Of a DNA stretch of 64,000 nucleotides, positions 52,520 to 63,221 are shown piece by piece (position 1 is the first letter of the stretch; each line of letters starts with the position of its first letter). The stretch is taken from the NCBI RefSeq assembly GCF_000247695.1, contig NW_004624742.1, forward strand, positions 4,935,336 through 4,999,335, in the 5' to 3' direction. The position numbers and the translations under genes are program-made. The notes under the pieces were generated by a model. It was not told the DNA's origin, searched no databases, and saw nothing but the letters and a program-made list of their open reading frames with translations. The stretch is from Heterocephalus glaber (Eukaryota; Chordata; Mammalia; Rodentia; Bathyergidae).

Positions 52520-53292
52520 CTGACCACTCCTCATCCCCTCCAGTGCTATCACCCTAGTCCATTCTACCACTGTCATTGTCAAGGTGGTTGTATTAACCTC
52601 TTAACAGTTCTCTGTGCTTTAAACCTTGCCCTTCTACAGTTCGTGCTCCACACAGCCAGGCTTTTTTTTTTTTTTTGGTACCAAGGATCAAAATCGGGAC
52701 CTTGCGCTTGCGAGGCAGGAGGCAGAACCATTGAGCTAAATCCCCGGCCCTCTTTTTATATTCTTTAAAACATAAGTCAGATCATGTCACTCCTGTGCTC
52801 AAAACCCTCATGGCCCAACCCCCCATCGCAGCCTACACAGCCCTGTATGCTTTCACCTCCACCATGTCTCTCTGTCTTCATCACTCCCCCGTCCATCCCT
52901 TCCTCATTCTGCTGCAACACACTGGCCTTCAACCATGCTACTCTCAGGATTTTTGCATTACCTGTTTAATCTGCTTTAACTGGTTTAGCCCACTAGGCAT
53001 TGATTTGGTGTCTGCCTTACCTCTTTCAGCTCTATTCACTTGTCTTTTCAGAAAGGCCTACTCTAACTGCTGCATCTAAAACAGACTTCCCCCCTACTCT
53101 GCACATCCTGCCTTTTCTCCATAGTATCTACTACCAGGTACCAATTACACATTGATTTACTAATTTGTTTATAGTTCATCTGCCTTTCCTACCAGGAAGG
53201 GAATATCATGTGTTGCAATCAATCACTACTGTATTTCCAGCATGCACATCAGAGTTTGGTACAAAATAAATTTACCGAATAAATGAAATGAC
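52520..53292 (+). repeat. L2 3' end, interrupted by a SINE
   Basis: 'gtcactcctgtgctcaaaac', 'cctacacagccctgtatgct' and 'aataaatttaccgaataaat' follow the L2 3' end. The young antisense SINE 52661-52750 is inserted. Confidence 0.85.
52661..52750 (-). repeat. Young tRNA-like SINE, antisense
   Basis: T-run, 'ggtaccaaggatcaaaatcg' and 'attgagctaaatccccggcc'. Confidence 0.92.
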
Positions 53293-53294
53293 TA

Positions 53295-53940
53295 CCATAC
53301 TTTGGCAGACACAGTGTAATCTCTGATGATTTGTTCTAGTTGGTTCATGTGTTAATTGGCCTGTAATAATCTACCCCAAAATACAGAGGCTTCTTTCTAT
53401 TTTTTTTTTCAAGAGACAGGGTCTTGCTATGCTGTCCAGACTGGGTTCATCCAGTCATCCTGGGCTCAAGCAATACTCCTGCCTCAACCTCCTGAGTAGC
53501 TCAGAGCGTCACTGTGTTTGGCTTTACAGAGGTTTTTAAAATGAGAACACTCAATTACTTTGCTCATGAAGCTGAAATTTGGGCAAAACTCAGTTTAAAA
53601 GGTTTAACTGTACTCCATTTGGCATCAGTGGTAGTTCAATGGGGGCCCGGAGTCCTCACATTCAGGTGCTAGAAGCATAGTTCCTTTCCACATGAGCCTC
53701 TCCATGGCTTCCTGGGCTTCCTCACAGAATGGTGGCCAAGTTCTAAGACTGAATGTGCAGTCATTAAGTCATTAAGACGTAGAAGTGCATGGCATAGATC
53801 GACTTCACTGTACTCTGTTGGTTAAGGCAGTCATGAATTCATACCCAAGATGAGGGAGACATGAATTTCACCTTCTAATGGGGAGAGTAGCATGGCTATA
53901 GAAGAGCATGAAGAATGGAAGATATTGTTGTACCTTTGGC
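53295..53940. repeat. Ancient interspersed repeat with an antisense B1 inside
   Basis: 'gcaaaactcagtttaaaagg', 'catgagcctctccatggctt' and 'tactctgttggttaaggcag' look like an old LTR or DNA repeat. The family is not assigned. An antisense B1 lies at 53410-53525. Confidence 0.5.
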
Positions 53941-54094
53941 TATCACTGAAAAATACAATCTTCTGTGCTAATTAAACCAGTCATTGAAAAGCTGTAAATA
54001 ATTGTAACCATAAATATATCAGTACATATGGAACCATAAATACATCAGTTACATAATAATTCGGCCTCATGTTTAAAAAGTTACACTTAAAGCC

Positions 54095-54410
54095 AGACAT
54101 GGTGCCTCATGCCTGTAATACCAGCACTCAGGAGGCTGAGGCAGGAGGATCCAATGGAGTTCTAGGCCAGGCTGAGCTACATAGTGAGTTCAAGGCCAGC
54201 CAGGGCTGCATGGTAACACCCTGTCTCAAAACACCAAAAATGAAAAAATTAAAAAAAATCAAAAGAAAGAAAAGTGACACTTAAAGCTGGGCATAATGGC
54301 ATACCTCTAGTCTTAGCTACTTGGGAGGTTGAGGCAGGAGAATGATTTGGGCCCAGGAATTCAAGACCAGACTTCATCTCAAAAAAGAAAAGAAAAGAAA
54401 AAGTTACACT
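54095..54410 (+). repeat. Two B1-like SINEs
   Basis: 54095-54240 is a duplicated B1. 54290-54410 is a shorter Alu/B1-like copy. Confidence 0.8.
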
Positions 54411-54514
54411 TAGAGGATCTCAGAAATAGAAATCTAATTTCTGTCTGGATTTTGCTCTGGTACTGCCTGCCATGCTTCTTCACAGTCTATAATCACTTCT
54501 TTTTTGTCTGCTTT

Positions 54515-54655
54515 TTTAGACAGGGTCTTGCTTTGTAGTTCAGGCTGGCTTTGAGCTCACTATGTAACCCAGGCTGGCCTTGAACCTGCACTGATCCTCC
54601 TGCCTCTGCCTCCCAAGTGCTGGGATTACAGGTGTGCACCACCATACGCAGTTTG
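54515..54655 (-). repeat. B1 SINE, antisense
   Basis: 'caggctggctttgagctcac', 'aggctggccttgaacctgca' and 'aggtgtgcaccaccatacgc'. Confidence 0.88.
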
Positions 54656-54687
54656 ATTCTATAATCACTTCTTTAAAAAGGACTTCA

Positions 54688-54786
54688 GGAGCTGGGGATT
54701 TAGCTTAGTGGTTTCGCTGCCTGCTGCGCAAGTGCAAGGACCAGAGTTCAATCCCTGGTACCAAAAAATAAAAAATTAAAAAAAAT
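54688..54786 (+). repeat. Young tRNA-like SINE
   Basis: 'agctggggatttagcttagt' to 'caatccctggtacc'. 'aaaaggacttca' flanks both sides. Confidence 0.92.
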
Positions 54787-54934
54787 GAAAAGGACTTCAA
54801 TCAGGACTGGATTCTTGCTCCTTTCTTTCCTCTAAAACAAATATATTAAATGAGTATAAATAACAATATAATATAAAGTCAATAATTCATTCTTGCCACT
54901 ATTCTCCCAAATGTTCTAATCTTTTCTTTTTGTT

Positions 54935-55050
54935 TATGAGGTGGGGGTCTCACTATGTTGCCCATGCTGTAACTCCTGGGCTCAAGGGATCCTCCTGCCT
55001 CAGCCACCCAAGTAGCTGGATTTACAGACACTTGCCAATGTGTCCAGCTA
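54935..55050 (-). repeat. B1/Alu-like SINE, antisense
   Basis: 'gggggtctcactatgttgcc' and 'gatcctcctgcctcagccac'. Confidence 0.75.
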
Positions 55051-55091
55051 AATGTCTGAATTCTTAATTTATCTCTTTCTTAAATATTCTT

Positions 55092-55470
55092 TGTTATGGT
55101 TTATATCTAGCTGTCCCCCAAGAGCCTCATGGGCTCATACACTGGGCTTTTGGAAGGTGACTGGACTATGGGGGCATATAGCTAACTTGATCTTAGGCGG
55201 TGGGGTCTCTTGGAAGAGTCAGGTCACCAGGGGTGTAGCCTGGAAAGATTTATCTCTTTCCCCAAGTCCTTCCTTCACTCTTTCTGGTTCCTGGATGCCA
55301 TGACTTGAGCAGCTTTTCCTCTGCCATGCCCTTTTGCCATGCTGTCCTGCCTTGGAGCCAGCTGACCATAGACTGGAAACACAGGCCAAAATAAATCACC
55401 CCTCCTTTAAGTTGTGGGTGTTGTGTCCCAGGGAGGAGGAAAGTGACTTCACACTCCTGTGCAGTTAGAC
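55092..55470 (+). mobile_element. MaLR-type LTR
   Basis: 'atgccatgacttgagcagct', 'ttggagccagctgaccatag' and an AATAAA at 55390-55395 ('ccaaaataaatcacccctcc') read as an old MaLR LTR in sense orientation. It is non-coding. Confidence 0.7.
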
Positions 55471-55479
55471 ACATGAATT

Positions 55480-56040
55480 ACAATTATTTGTTTATAATCT
55501 TAGTTTTTCTATTGACTTGTTGGCTTCTTTCTCTATTGATTTTTAAATGTTCTGTATGTATAAAGAGCACTTACTATTTTTCCCCTGGGTTATTGCTCAT
55601 CTTCTAATTTTATTTGAGGCATTTTACATTTATGGCTGATCATGGGTAGTTGGGTTTCACTTGCAGTACCACTATACACCAGAAGGGGTCGTGTGGCCAG
55701 GAAGCTGTTGGAAGAGGAAGCTGTGTTTCTAGAGGCGGAAGGAAAACGGAAATGAAGGAGGATGCCTGAAAAAGCTTGGGAGGAGCTTGCCGAGATTCCT
55801 CTATTTCCAATAATGGAGAGGAAGGAATGAGGATGGGGCGGGGGGCAGAGGTGTTTTAAATTTAAGGGGGCTGAAGGATTGCCTCGGAAGAGGTAATTAA
55901 TGACAGTCTGAGATGTCAGCGTTGTTATCCCCAAACCAGAAAGAAACACAGCGCTTCATGGATTTTTGCGTAGATCCTATCCCTGAGCACTTCGTAGACT
56001 GGCCACAAAATAGGGGATACCCTATGGATACAACTTTATT
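55480..56040. other. Repeat-poor stretch
   Basis: No repeat or exon recognised. A - strand open frame of about 119 codons exists, but its sequence is not familiar and its composition does not support a gene. Confidence 0.6.
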
Positions 56041-56097
56041 TTTTTTGTGCTGGAGACCAGGGCTTTTGCCCTGAGCAACTTCCCCAGATCTTCCCCA

Positions 56098-56868
56098 NNN
56101 NNNNNNNNNNNNNNNNNNNNNNNNNNNNNNNNNNNNNNNNNNNNNNNNNNNNNNNNNNNNNNNNNNNNNNNNNNNNNNNNNNNNNNNNNNNNNNNNNNNN
56201 NNNNNNNNNNNNNNNNNNNNNNNNNNNNNNNNNNNNNNNNNNNNNNNNNNNNNNNNNNNNNNNNNNNNNNNNNNNNNNNNNNNNNNNNNNNNNNNNNNNN
56301 NNNNNNNNNNNNNNNNNNNNNNNNNNNNNNNNNNNNNNNNNNNNNNNNNNNNNNNNNNNNNNNNNNNNNNNNNNNNNNNNNNNNNNNNNNNNNNNNNNNN
56401 NNNNNNNNNNNNNNNNNNNNNNNNNNNNNNNNNNNNNNNNNNNNNNNNNNNNNNNNNNNNNNNNNNNNNNNNNNNNNNNNNNNNNNNNNNNNNNNNNNNN
56501 NNNNNNNNNNNNNNNNNNNNNNNNNNNNNNNNNNNNNNNNNNNNNNNNNNNNNNNNNNNNNNNNNNNNNNNNNNNNNNNNNNNNNNNNNNNNNNNNNNNN
56601 NNNNNNNNNNNNNNNNNNNNNNNNNNNNNNNNNNNNNNNNNNNNNNNNNNNNNNNNNNNNNNNNNNNNNNNNNNNNNNNNNNNNNNNNNNNNNNNNNNNN
56701 NNNNNNNNNNNNNNNNNNNNNNNNNNNNNNNNNNNNNNNNNNNNNNNNNNNNNNNNNNNNNNNNNNNNNNNNNNNNNNNNNNNNNNNNNNNNNNNNNNNN
56801 NNNNNNNNNNNNNNNNNNNNNNNNNNNNNNNNNNNNNNNNNNNNNNNNNNNNNNNNNNNNNNNNNNNN
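56098..56868. other. Assembly gap, 771 N
   Basis: Undetermined bases. The left edge is an antisense ID-like SINE ('ctggagaccagggcttttgc') and the right edge is a GGGAGA-type GA tract (56869-56912). Confidence 0.99.
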
Positions 56869-57039
56869 GGGGGGAGAGGGGGAGGAGGAGGGAGAGGGAG
56901 AGGGAGAGGGAGATCACACTTTGATAAATCACCCCAGAATTCATTTTGTTCCTTTCATGCTGTACACCTGTGCACCCTGTTTCTCTGGGATGAATGTTAT
57001 CTGAACCTGTTCAGGCCTGAGTTTTAGAGCAAGCAAGTT

Positions 57040-57185
57040 TTAGGGTTCAGCCTGGCTCCACTATTACCTTCCAGAGCCCCAAATTCTTTACCTACAAAGT
57101 AACAATAATAATAGTACCTATCTCCCAGAGTTACTATGGGGATTAAATAAATACTACTCAATGCTTACTCTTATTAGCAGTATTA
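57040..57185 (+). repeat. MIR element
   Basis: 'aattctttacctacaaagta', 'atagtacctatctcccagag' and 'atggggattaaataaatact'. Confidence 0.75.
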
Positions 57186-57189
57186 TGGA

Positions 57190-58030
57190 AATGCAGAATG
57201 GCCTAATTCCTTCCTTGCTGGTTTATGATCTCTTGGTTTATCTATTGAAATGGATATGGGAAAGTGCCAGGACCTGAACACAAAGGGAATGTTTCCTGAA
57301 TAGGACTAGACAGAAACAGGGCAGTCGAGTAGTAACAGAACAGTCATAATGGAAGGCTCCATGGCAATTAAATACCTTCTTGGCTAAGGTCAAATATTTC
57401 GTGATCAGAGATCATTTAAATAAGGTTTTATTCCATGTGGATGCAAATGCTGCTGGGAAAGATACCCTGGGAATGGCTGAAATATTCACACTTTGAAGTG
57501 AATAATTTCAAGCTATCTTTTCTTAAGAAGAGAAATGATAGGGAAAACACAGGGTTGCTGTGGGCTTCTGAAAATGATTTAATCATTAATCAGATCAATA
57601 GAGAGAAAAATAGAAAAAGTGAGTCCGAAAGACAAACTTGAAGGATTTAATGATTAAAATGTTAGGCATTTAGTTAAGAGAATCCATCTGCAAAATCTTG
57701 ATGTAGCAGACAGTGAATCTGGGCAATGTTGGACAAATCAACATGGAGAATGAAACTTCCATCTATGGGTGTTGCCTTCCAAACCAGCGTAAGTGGTTAG
57801 GCTTGTCGACCTGCTTCTCATTCTGACATTGCTTAACTTCACTTTTGGAATTTGTCTGGGCTAATTTCTCTGGAAGTTTCTGTAGTGTTGGAGTCTGAGA
57901 GCTAGAACTGAGGATCACTGTGAGTGTGTTGCTCACTCTCAGGCTTGTGACTGACAGCTTTGGGGTGGTTTCAGTAATTTGACATGGTGGCTAAGCAATA
58001 AGAGACCTATGAGAGACCAAAGGAACATTT
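57190..58030. other. Repeat-poor stretch, candidate non-coding element
   Basis: About 840 bp with no SINE, L1 or exon recognised, rich in TAAT and GATA motifs. Confidence 0.6.
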
Positions 58031-58220
58031 TAGGATTCAGACTTAAGTTCAAGTCCTGACTCAATGGCTTGCTAGTTGCATGACTTTATGCAAATTTCTT
58101 AACTATTCTAAAACTCAAGTTTCTCCATCTGTAAAATGGGATTAATAATCTATTTACCTCTTGGGCTCATTTGTTGGTACTAAATAATATACTTGGCACA
58201 TAGTAAATGCCCAGTGAAAT
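58030..58220 (+). repeat. MIR element
   Basis: 'taagttcaagtcctgactca', 'tttctccatctgtaaaatgg' and 'cttggcacatagtaaatgcc' give a near-full MIR. Confidence 0.88.
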
Positions 58221-58376
58221 ACAGCTATTTTTGTAATTGTATTAAAATGGAGTACAATGGTGTAACTCTCTGGATAGGGTTGGAGTGTGTCCTCCAAGGA
58301 CACACTTGTGTTAGAAGCTTGGTCCTCCTTAGAATAATTTGGGCAGTGGTGTAATCTTTAGAAAGTGGAGCCTAAA

Positions 58377-58670
58377 CTGGGCATGGTCCCATATGCCTAT
58401 AATGACAGCACAATTCTGAGCCCAGCTTTGGCAAATTATTGACTTGGCTTTAAAATTTTTAAAAAGAGTTGCCAAGAATTTTTTTTTAAAAATTTTAAAG
58501 ACTGGGTCTGTAACTTAATGCAGAGACTCTGGGTTCAATCCCCAGTGGAAAGAAAGGAAGAAAGGAAGAAAGAGAGAAAGGGGAGAAAGGGGAGGAAGGA
58601 AGAGGAGGAAGGAAGGGAGGGAGGGAGGGAGACAGAGAAAGGAAGGAAGGAAAGAGACAGGAGAGAGGGC
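58377..58670 (+). repeat. B1-ID SINE with expanded GA-rich tail
   Basis: The ID half ends 'gggttcaatccccagtgga' and passes into (GAAA)/(GGAA) repeats. Confidence 0.8.
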
Positions 58671-58794
58671 CTGGTGGAAGGTAGTTAGGTCACTGACTGG
58701 AGGTGCCACCTTCAGAATGGATTAATTTAGTTCTCATGAGACCCCTAGTTACACTAGTTAGTTCTTAGAAGAGTTGTTAGACTTTTGTTTTGTT

Positions 58795-58940
58795 TTGTTT
58801 TGTTTTACAGTCTTGCTGTCTAGTCCAGGCTGGTCTTGAATTCACTCTGTAGTTCAGGCTGGTCTTGAACTGGTGGCAATCCTCCTACCTCAGCCTCCCA
58901 AGTGCTAAGATTACAGGTGAGAATCACCACACCTAGCAGA
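58795..58940 (-). repeat. B1 SINE, antisense
   Basis: Two 'aggctggtcttgaa' blocks show the internal duplication. It ends 'tcaccacacctagc'. Confidence 0.85.
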
Positions 58941-58964
58941 AGAGGGTTGCTAGACAAAAACAAC

Positions 58965-59047
58965 TGGCCAGGGATTAACCACCTGCTTGCAAGCACAAGA
59001 TCCTGAGTTTGATCCCTGGTACCAAAAAAAAGAAAAAGAAAAAGAAC
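58965..59047 (+). repeat. tRNA-like SINE lacking its A-box
   Basis: 'ggccagggatta' jumps to 'accacctgcttgcaagcaca', so the A-box segment is missing. 'acaactggcc' and 'acaactagcc' flank it. Confidence 0.85.
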
Positions 59048-59551
59048 AACTAGCCCCTCTGTGTTCTCTGGCTTCCATGTGATCTCTCCCTCTCCCATGT
59101 TCTCCCACCATGATGCTATCAGCCAGCAAGGTCCTTGCTAGAAATAGCATCATGCTATTTGGACTTTCATCCTACAGTATGGTGAACTCAATGGACATCT
59201 TGTCTCTGTATTACCTAACCTCGGGTATTTTGTTATAGCAATGGAATATGAACTAGTATAGATGGTATTAACTGTGCTAAGCCATAGTATACAGTTATTT
59301 AATCAAATACTAATGTAAGTGTTGCATTGAAGATATTTTATAGATTTTTGAAGATATTTTGTAACATCTATGGCCAGTGGACTTTAAGTAAAGGAGATTA
59401 CATTTGATAATATGGGTAGGGTTCATCTAAACAGTTGAAGGCCTAAAGAGAAAAAAGAGATTTCCTGGAGAAGAAATTCAGCATAAAGCCTTGCCTGAGT
59501 CCTAGCCAACCAGCTTATCATACAGATGTCAGAATTAAGACTGAAGCATCA

Positions 59552-59662
59552 CCAGGCACAGTGGCACATGCCTGTGGCTCCAACCCTAAGGAGGCTGAAG
59601 CACGAGGGTGGCAAGTTTGAGCCTATTCTGAGCAATTTAGTGAAACCATGTTTCAAACAAAC

Positions 59663-59700
<38 letters not shown>
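59552..59700 (+). repeat. B1-like SINE with (GA)n tail
   Basis: 'caccaggcacagtggcacat' to 'catgtttcaaacaaaca', followed by a GA run (59667-59698). Confidence 0.75.
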
Positions 59701-59701
<1 letters not shown>

Positions 59702-59807
59702 TAAAGCATCAACTCCTACATAAGTTGCCAGTTGCCAGTCTTCTCTACAGATTCAGACTAAGCCAAGCTCCACAATCACATGAGCCAATTCCTTAAAATA
59801 GAGGGAT

Positions 59808-59872
59808 TGTGTGTGTGTCTGTGTGCACACAGACACACACACAGACACACACACACACACACATGCATGCAT
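59808..59872. repeat. (TG)n-(CA)n tract with a perfect 36-bp palindrome
   Basis: 18-base arms meet without spacer between 59825 and 59826. The CA run continues to about 59862. Confidence 0.95.
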
Positions 59873-59934
59873 ATGGGTGTATCCTATTGGCTATTTCTCT
59901 GATACATGGGGTATACTTTAGCATAGATCAACAT

Positions 59935-60245
59935 ATGGTGTTGCATGCCTTTAGACCAGGGTACTCAGAAAGCTGAGGTAGGAAGACCACTTACTCCCAT
60001 GAATTCAAGACTGCCCTGGGCAGTTGGGTCTGGTGGCACACACCTGTAATCCCAACACTATGGGAGAGGCTGGAGGATCATAAGTTCAAACCCAGCCTGG
60101 GCAATTTAGCTGCTTAGCAAGACCCTGTCTCAAAAAATTAAAAAGGACTGGGGATGTAGCTCAATACAGAGGCCTTGGTTCAAACCCTAGTACCTCAAAA
60201 ACAAAACAAAAAATCAGCCTGGGCAACAGAGATTCTATCTTTAAA
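59935..60245 (+). repeat. B1 and B1-ID SINE cluster
   Basis: A partial copy (59935-60025) is interrupted by a B1-ID (60025-60200, 'gttgggtctggtggcacaca' to 'caaaccctagtacctcaa'), after which 'cagcctgggcaacagagatt' resumes. Confidence 0.7.
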
Positions 60246-60249
60246 AAAA

Positions 60250-60870
60250 AGTCCTCCAAATAGCTCATGAGACCAAATTAGAACTTCCACAGGAAGTGGG
60301 AGTCCCTCAGCTACTGTTCAACACAAAGTGTCTGCACAAAGCCAAAGAACAATCACTTGCTATTATAGACCTTCTTCCCTCTGCGAGTTGCTTCTCTATT
60401 ACCATCCTCAGGAATTCACAAGGAAGAGCTGTCAGAGGAGCCTACTTCCTTGTGACTCAAGGACTTTACAGTAAGCCTAATGACCCTGCTGTATCAGAAT
60501 CATTGCAGAAAGACCTGCTTTCCCAGCTACCTGTTCATTAGTAACTCTGAACAAAAAGTAAGGGTCACAACATGCATGAATAACAAATATCTTCTCCAAG
60601 CCCCAAGGATTCAGTGATGGACTCTTTCCCAGCTTATGTCACAGATGTTTCCAAAACTATTATAAAGATAACATTGATTGAGATCAGAGTTGGGAACAGT
60701 TATTTTGAAATTCCCAAAAGGTACCTAGCTATTGATTAAACCTCAGATAAATTAATTGCTACGTCTGGGCAAGAAGCAGCTACTTAAGCAAGATGTGTTT
60801 GGACATTTCTCATGTTAACAATTAAGATTTTTAAAAATCTCCTTGTCAAATGATTGAAAGTTACTAAATT
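60250..60870. other. Repeat-poor stretch
   Basis: About 620 bp without recognised repeats or exons, AT-rich in its second half. Confidence 0.6.
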
Positions 60871-60874
60871 TACA

Positions 60875-60955
60875 AGAGGTAGAGGAGTAGCTCAGTGGTA
60901 CTGCATTTGTCTAGTAAGTGGAAAGCCATGGATTGCATCTCCAGCACTACAAAAG
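60875..60955 (+). repeat. Old ID-like SINE
   Basis: 'gtagaggagtagctcagtgg' to 'gattgcatctccagcacta'. Confidence 0.7.
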
Positions 60956-61231
60956 CCAAAACCAAACCAAAACAAACAAACCAAAAGAAACCCCTTAAAA
61001 ATCAAGGCATTACTGCTTGAAGACCACGCCTACAAAAGAAAACCTAATAGACATAGTATTAGTGTGGATTGTCTCTCTTAGTAGGAAACTTTTTTGGGAG
61101 GGAGTACTATAAACACCAAATGCCTAGCTAATTAATATGACCATTTAAACACTTGTGTGTGTAGGGGGGTACTGAGGATTGAACCCAGGGACTCACATAT
61201 GTTTTCTTTTTTTTTCACTTATGTTTATTTT

Positions 61232-61326
61232 GTTTTTGTTTTGTTTTGCTTTGGTACCGGGGATTGAACTCTGGACCTTGCCCTTACGAGCCAGGCGGCA
61301 GAACCACTGAGCTAAATTCCCAGCCC
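61232..61326 (-). repeat. Young tRNA-like SINE, antisense
   Basis: Flanked by 'atgtttattttg' on both sides and inserted in an antisense ID-B1 remnant (61155-61385). Confidence 0.9.
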
Positions 61327-61418
61327 GCACATGTTTATTTTGAAACAGTCTCACTAAGCTTGCAAGGTGGCCTCAAATTCATCATCTTTCTTTTTTTTTA
61401 AAAAAAAAATTTAATACA

Positions 61419-61518
61419 GGGGCCTGGGATTTAGCTCAGTGATTTTGCCGCCTGCTGCGCAAGTACAAGGACCCATGTTCAATCCCCAGTACCAAAAAAA
61501 AAAAAAAAAAAAAAAAAA
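61419..61518 (+). repeat. Young tRNA-like SINE
   Basis: 'ggggcctgggatttagctca' to 'caatccccagtacc' with a long A-tail. Confidence 0.9.
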
Positions 61519-62374
61519 TTCATACCAAAGCATTTTATTGTTTGCAAGTTTTTAAACAGTGATGATTTTTCTATTGGTACATTTTACATATATATAATGA
61601 TAACACTCATAAGGAGTTTGTAACTGTACATGATACGTCTTGTTTCTTCTTTATTTCCCATTCCTCTCCCCTTCCTTCAACCCTTTTTCTCCTCCTTATT
61701 TACAAAAATTTTATTTCCATTTTCCCCTCTATTCTTTTTTCTTGCCCCCTCTCTCTTTTCCCACTCCCCTGTCCCTTGTTCTGCTTCTCATTAGAACATT
61801 TTCTTCCCATTTCCCAATATCTATTATATATTTTGGTCCTTATTTACACTTTCAGTTTCTCACATCAAAGAAACAATGCTGTATTTAAACATGTGTGTTC
61901 AATTTATGTCACTTAACAGTATGGACTCTAGGTGCATACATTTAGCTAGAAATGTCTCAAGCTTATCCTTCTTTATGTCAGAGTAGTACTCCATTGTATT
62001 AAAAAAAAAAACTACATCTTTATCCATTCATTGATTGATGGGCATTTGAGTTATTTCCAAGATTTAGCTATTATGAACTGTGCTGGTACAAACATGACTG
62101 TGCATATTTCACTGTGGTATGATGCTTTTAATTCTTTTGAAAAGATGCTAAGAGGGGGAATAGCCAGGTCAAATGGAACCTGTAGGTTTTGTTTTTTGAG
62201 GGATCTCCACACTAATTTCTACAGTGGTTGCACCAGTTTACATGCTCACTGAAAATAGAGAAGGATTTCTTTTTCCCCACATCCCTGCCAGCATTTGTTA
62301 TTGGTTAATTTCTTGATAATATCCATTCTTTTTGGAGTGAAGTGGAATCTTAGTGGTTTTTTTCCCTTTCTTTC

Positions 62375-62457
62375 TTTTTTTTTGGTACTGGGGATCAAAC
62401 TCAGGACCTTGTGCTTGTGAGGCAGGCATGGTGCCATTAAGCTAAATCTCTGGTCCT
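62375..62457 (-). repeat. Young tRNA-like SINE, antisense, inside L1
   Basis: 'ggtactggggatcaaactca' to 'cattaagctaaatctctggt'. The L1 text is continuous on both sides. Confidence 0.9.
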
Positions 62458-62838
62458 CAGTGTTGTTTTAATTTGCATCCCTCCAATGGCCAGTGATGTT
62501 GAAGATTCTTTCATATACTTATTTGCCATTTCTACTTCTTCATGTGAGAAGTGTGTATTCATTCCAGATGTACATTTTTGGGTTGGGGGTCTGATTGTTT
62601 GAGTTCTTTATATATTCTAAAAGTTTATATATTCTAGAGTTCTTTATATATTCTATATATTAGTCCTTTGTCTGAGGAACAGCTGGCAAAAATTTTTTCC
62701 AACATTATATGTTGTCTCTTCACTTTGTTGGCAGTTTCTTTTTGTGTGCAAAAGCTTTTTAATACGAAAGATCCCAGTTGTTGATTCTTTGAGATACTTC
62801 CTGTGCAATCGAGGTTTTGTTAATAAAGTCTTTGCCTA

Positions 62839-63221
62839 TGTTAGACCCAGCGAGAAAGAACCAACCAGAGACCGATATGAAATCCACACAGGAGTTTATT
62901 ACCGGCTGGGACCCGAGCCGAGCATCAGATTTGAGCCTCAACTGGGGGGAGACAAACATGTTTTATACACCTTTGAGGCCAACAGTTTCTAGGCCCCACT
63001 ATGGGATAGAACTAGCAAAGCAAGCAAAAGGTACAGAAGTGGAATGTCCTGCCGTTAGAACATTTGTAAAACAACAGTTGATTAATTGTTGTTTCTAAAG
63101 AGACTTTCTAAGGGGAAGAGGTTTCTAAGCTTCCTCCTTCTGAGTTCATCTAAAGGGTAGGCAGGTGGGTCAAGCAGCAATATGGAGTCTGTTTTGCTAA
63201 CTAGGGTCCTTCAAGCCTACA
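62839..63221 (-). mobile_element. Solo LTR of an endogenous retrovirus-like element inside L1
   Basis: On the - strand the unit starts TGTAGGCTTG and ends GGGTCTAACA, the TG...CA form of LTRs. It has TATAAAA (62967-62961) followed 66 bp later by AATAAA (62900-62895). L1 text resumes on both sides. No internal genes are present. A clear 4-6-bp target duplication was not found. Confidence 0.78.

Larger units (their letters stand above)
58262..59262 (+). mobile_element. MaLR-type LTR split by later insertions
   Basis: The LTR start ('gggttggagtgtgtcctcca'), middle ('aggtagttaggtcactgact') and end ('ctaacctcgggtattttgtt') are in order. They are separated by a B1-ID with a GA-rich tail (58377-58670), an antisense B1 (58795-58940) and a deleted SINE (58965-59047). 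Confidence 0.7.

Noticed and set aside
55590..55949. 119-codon - strand open frame
   Set aside because: No start context, domain or familiar sequence. It is kept only as part of a repeat-poor stretch.
56036..57027. Long open frames of about 300 codons on both strands
   Set aside because: They span the N gap. The Ns hide stops.
62744..63098. Open frames of 82-93 codons
   Set aside because: They cross the border between L1 and the solo LTR, so they are chance frames.
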